NCBI GenBank assembly: GCA_018303515.1
Contig: JAGVXZ010000047.1
Span: 1 to 6,222 of the forward strand
Reading direction: 5' to 3'
Length of the DNA stretch: 6,222 nucleotides
Source of the DNA: Candidatus Woesearchaeota archaeon
Lineage (GTDB): Archaea; Nanobdellota; Nanobdellia; SCGC-AAA011-G17; GW2011-AR18
The first letter of the stretch is position 1, and each line of letters opens with the position of its first letter. A program made the translations under genes and the position numbers. Below are positions 5,096-6,222 of the stretch, in pieces. The notes beneath the pieces are model-generated. The model was not told where the DNA came from, did no database searches, and was given only the letters and a program-made list of their open reading frames with translations.

Positions 5096-5666
5096 ATTGC
5101 TTAAACTCTCTTCTGAATTGTTTATTATTTTCAAATACAAATCCATTAATACCTAATTCTTTAGCAGCATTTACATTAGATTCTTTATCATCTATGAATA
5201 AAATCTCAGAGGGTTTAATGTTCGTTTTTTTAATTGCAAGTTGATATATCTCTTTACCGGGTTTTACTAAGTGAACCTCTTGTGAGAAAATTAAAACTTC
5301 GAAATTATTTAAATTAAAATTATCTTCAAATAACTTTTGTGTAAAAGGTGTATTGTTTGAAATAATTCCAAACCTATATTTTTTCTTATTTCTCCATATA
5401 AAATATTTAAGATACCAATTCACCTTAAATCTTTTTCTTAATTTCTCTTTAACATAATTCTCTTCTAATTCTAAATAATTACATACTAATTTCCAGAATT
5501 CTGAATCTTGCATTTCACCGTTCATATAAGAGAACCAATTTTTCTCAAAGATTTTATTTAATCCATTCATACTTTTTCCAGATTTTTTAATAATCTCTTT
5601 TCTCCATTTTCTAAATAGAGAGGGATTTAGGACTTTCCCAATATCAAAATAAATAAATTTTATCAT
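5079..5666 (-). CDS. HAD-superfamily hydrolase (probable small-molecule phosphatase)
   Basis: The 195-residue protein has the four HAD motifs. Motif I is YFDIGKVL with nucleophile D8, motif II is IISNN with S103, motif III is LVKPGKEIY with K135, and motif IV is LFIDDKESNV with D159-D160. Between motifs I and II is a helical cap of about 80 residues, the subfamily I arrangement. Motif I is D-I-G instead of D-x-D; the second Asp normally acts as general acid/base. The same change occurs in active YihX-type sugar-phosphate phosphatases (D-L-G-N-V), so activity is not ruled out. The substrate cannot be told from the sequence. A TATA-like box lies about 26 bases before the ATG, pointing to a leaderless transcript that also carries the DNA glycosylase. 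The upstream VWA gene ends 45 bases before it. Confidence 0.9.
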   Translation of the reverse strand: MIKFIYFDIGKVLNPSLFRKWRKEIIKKSGKSMNGLNKIFEKNWFSYMNGEMQDSEFWKLVCNYLELEENYVKEKLRKRFKVNWYLKYFIWRNKKKYRFGIISNNTPFTQKLFEDNFNLNNFEVLIFSQEVHLVKPGKEIYQLAIKKTNIKPSEILFIDDKESNVNAAKELGINGFVFENNKQFRREFKQYERIK

Positions 5667-5686
5667 AAGAATGTAAAACCAAAAAA

Positions 5687-5697
5687 TAATATAAACT
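5687..5697 (-). promoter_or_regulatory. TATA-like box for the HAD-glycosylase operon
   Basis: The minus-strand sequence AGTTTATATTATT is centred about 26 bases before the ATG at 5666, the spacing for a leaderless archaeal mRNA. A run of six T (5681-5686) directly follows it and could instead or also serve as the terminator of the VWA gene. Confidence 0.4.
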
Positions 5698-5711
5698 CTT
5701 CTACTTTGAAA

Positions 5712-6222
5712 TTATAAACTATAATAATCTTCAATAACTATACTATCTAAATTATTTAAATCCTTAACAACATATAATCTTCCTTCCCCAATCTCAACTA
5801 TTTTTTTAGCTAATTCAATTCCCTCTTCATTTATTCCAATTCCTATTACAGAAACTGTAATTCCAACATCTTTAGCCCTACTTACTAAACTTAAAGTCTG
5901 CCCTTCAGGATCAGAGCCTACAGTTGGAACAGCATCAGTAATTAATACTAAATGTTTTGTAATATTCTCATGGGGAAATAATCTTATTGCACTTTCAATA
6001 GTTTTAGCAATATCTGTTTGTTTTCTTGCTCTTATTCTTACAATAGCTTTCAAAAATAAACCAAAATCACTTGTAGGATAAACTACATCTTCAACTTCAG
6101 AACCAAACACAACTAATCCTACCTTATCTCTTTCTTGTATTGCTCTATAAGCTAAAGCAACACCTGCTTTTTTACACATTCCAATCTTATCTCCTTTCAT
6201 TGAACCCGAAGCATCTAATCCA
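5712..6222 (-). CDS. von Willebrand factor A domain protein, C-terminal part
   Basis: The gene enters from beyond the right edge, and 169 residues are visible. They begin with GLDASGSMKGDK, the D-x-S-x-S metal-site (MIDAS) motif. The MIDAS threonine follows in KQTDIAKTIESA (T at visible residue 69) and its aspartate in LVLITDAVPT (D at visible residue 96), so the metal site is complete. VGLVVFGSEV, VSVIGIGI and the terminal IEDYYSL are typical of stand-alone VWA proteins of archaea. VWA domains bind Mg2+ or Mn2+ and mediate protein contacts; soluble ones often work with MoxR-type AAA+ ATPases or in chelatase-like complexes. The N-terminal part is outside the window, so partner domains cannot be judged. 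An internal ATG at 6200 is not the start, because the MIDAS motif lies before it. Confidence 0.9.
   Translation of the reverse strand, partial: GLDASGSMKGDKIGMCKKAGVALAYRAIQERDKVGLVVFGSEVEDVVYPTSDFGLFLKAIVRIRARKQTDIAKTIESAIRLFPHENITKHLVLITDAVPTVGSDPEGQTLSLVSRAKDVGITVSVIGIGINEEGIELAKKIVEIGEGRLYVVKDLNNLDSIVIEDYYSL

Noticed and set aside
1..6222. CRISPR array, insertion sequence or transposase, riboswitch
   Set aside because: No regularly spaced repeats, terminal inverted repeats, transposase motifs or long structured leaders were seen on either strand.

Overview
The window is very AT-rich and gene-dense, with short intergenic gaps. It most likely comes from a small archaeal genome of the DPANN type (Woesearchaeota or Pacearchaeota-like). 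The tRNA-Arg gene does not encode its CCA end. Several first genes have a TATA-like box about 26-30 bases before the start codon, leaving almost no leader, while genes inside operons have a GGAGG ribosome binding site. Oligo-T runs follow several genes. A Patescibacteria (CPR) bacterium is the main alternative, because the RluB-type pseudouridine synthase is a mostly bacterial family. The lineage is an inference, since there is no rRNA or ribosomal protein gene here.

Left block (1-1300, all minus strand): a tRNA-Arg(CCU), an unrecognised 88-residue protein, and an RsuA/RluB-family rRNA pseudouridine synthase. This looks like translation and housekeeping.

Central block (1350-4422), accessory in character: a tight plus-strand operon of three genes. 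The first is an orphan receiver-domain protein with an unusual His-rich insertion, the second a probable degenerate receiver, and the third a 201-residue protein of unknown function. The operon converges on, and overlaps by 26 bases, a minus-strand gene whose N-terminus faintly resembles an ADP-ribosyltransferase. Upstream of that gene, also on the minus strand, are a class I SAM-dependent methyltransferase broken by a one-base frameshift and a 58-residue ORF that overlaps its start. No histidine kinase is visible, so the signalling partner of the receivers is unknown.

Right block (4476-6222, minus strand): the end of a von Willebrand factor A domain protein that runs off the window, a HAD-family hydrolase, a 3-methyladenine DNA glycosylase overlapping the HAD gene by 17 bases, and just after it the C-terminal remnant of a ribbon-helix-helix (CopG-like) regulator without its N-terminus. 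This remnant and the frameshifted methyltransferase suggest the middle of the window has been rearranged.

The best candidate for an undescribed system is the three-gene receiver operon. No function is claimed for it beyond what the sequence shows.
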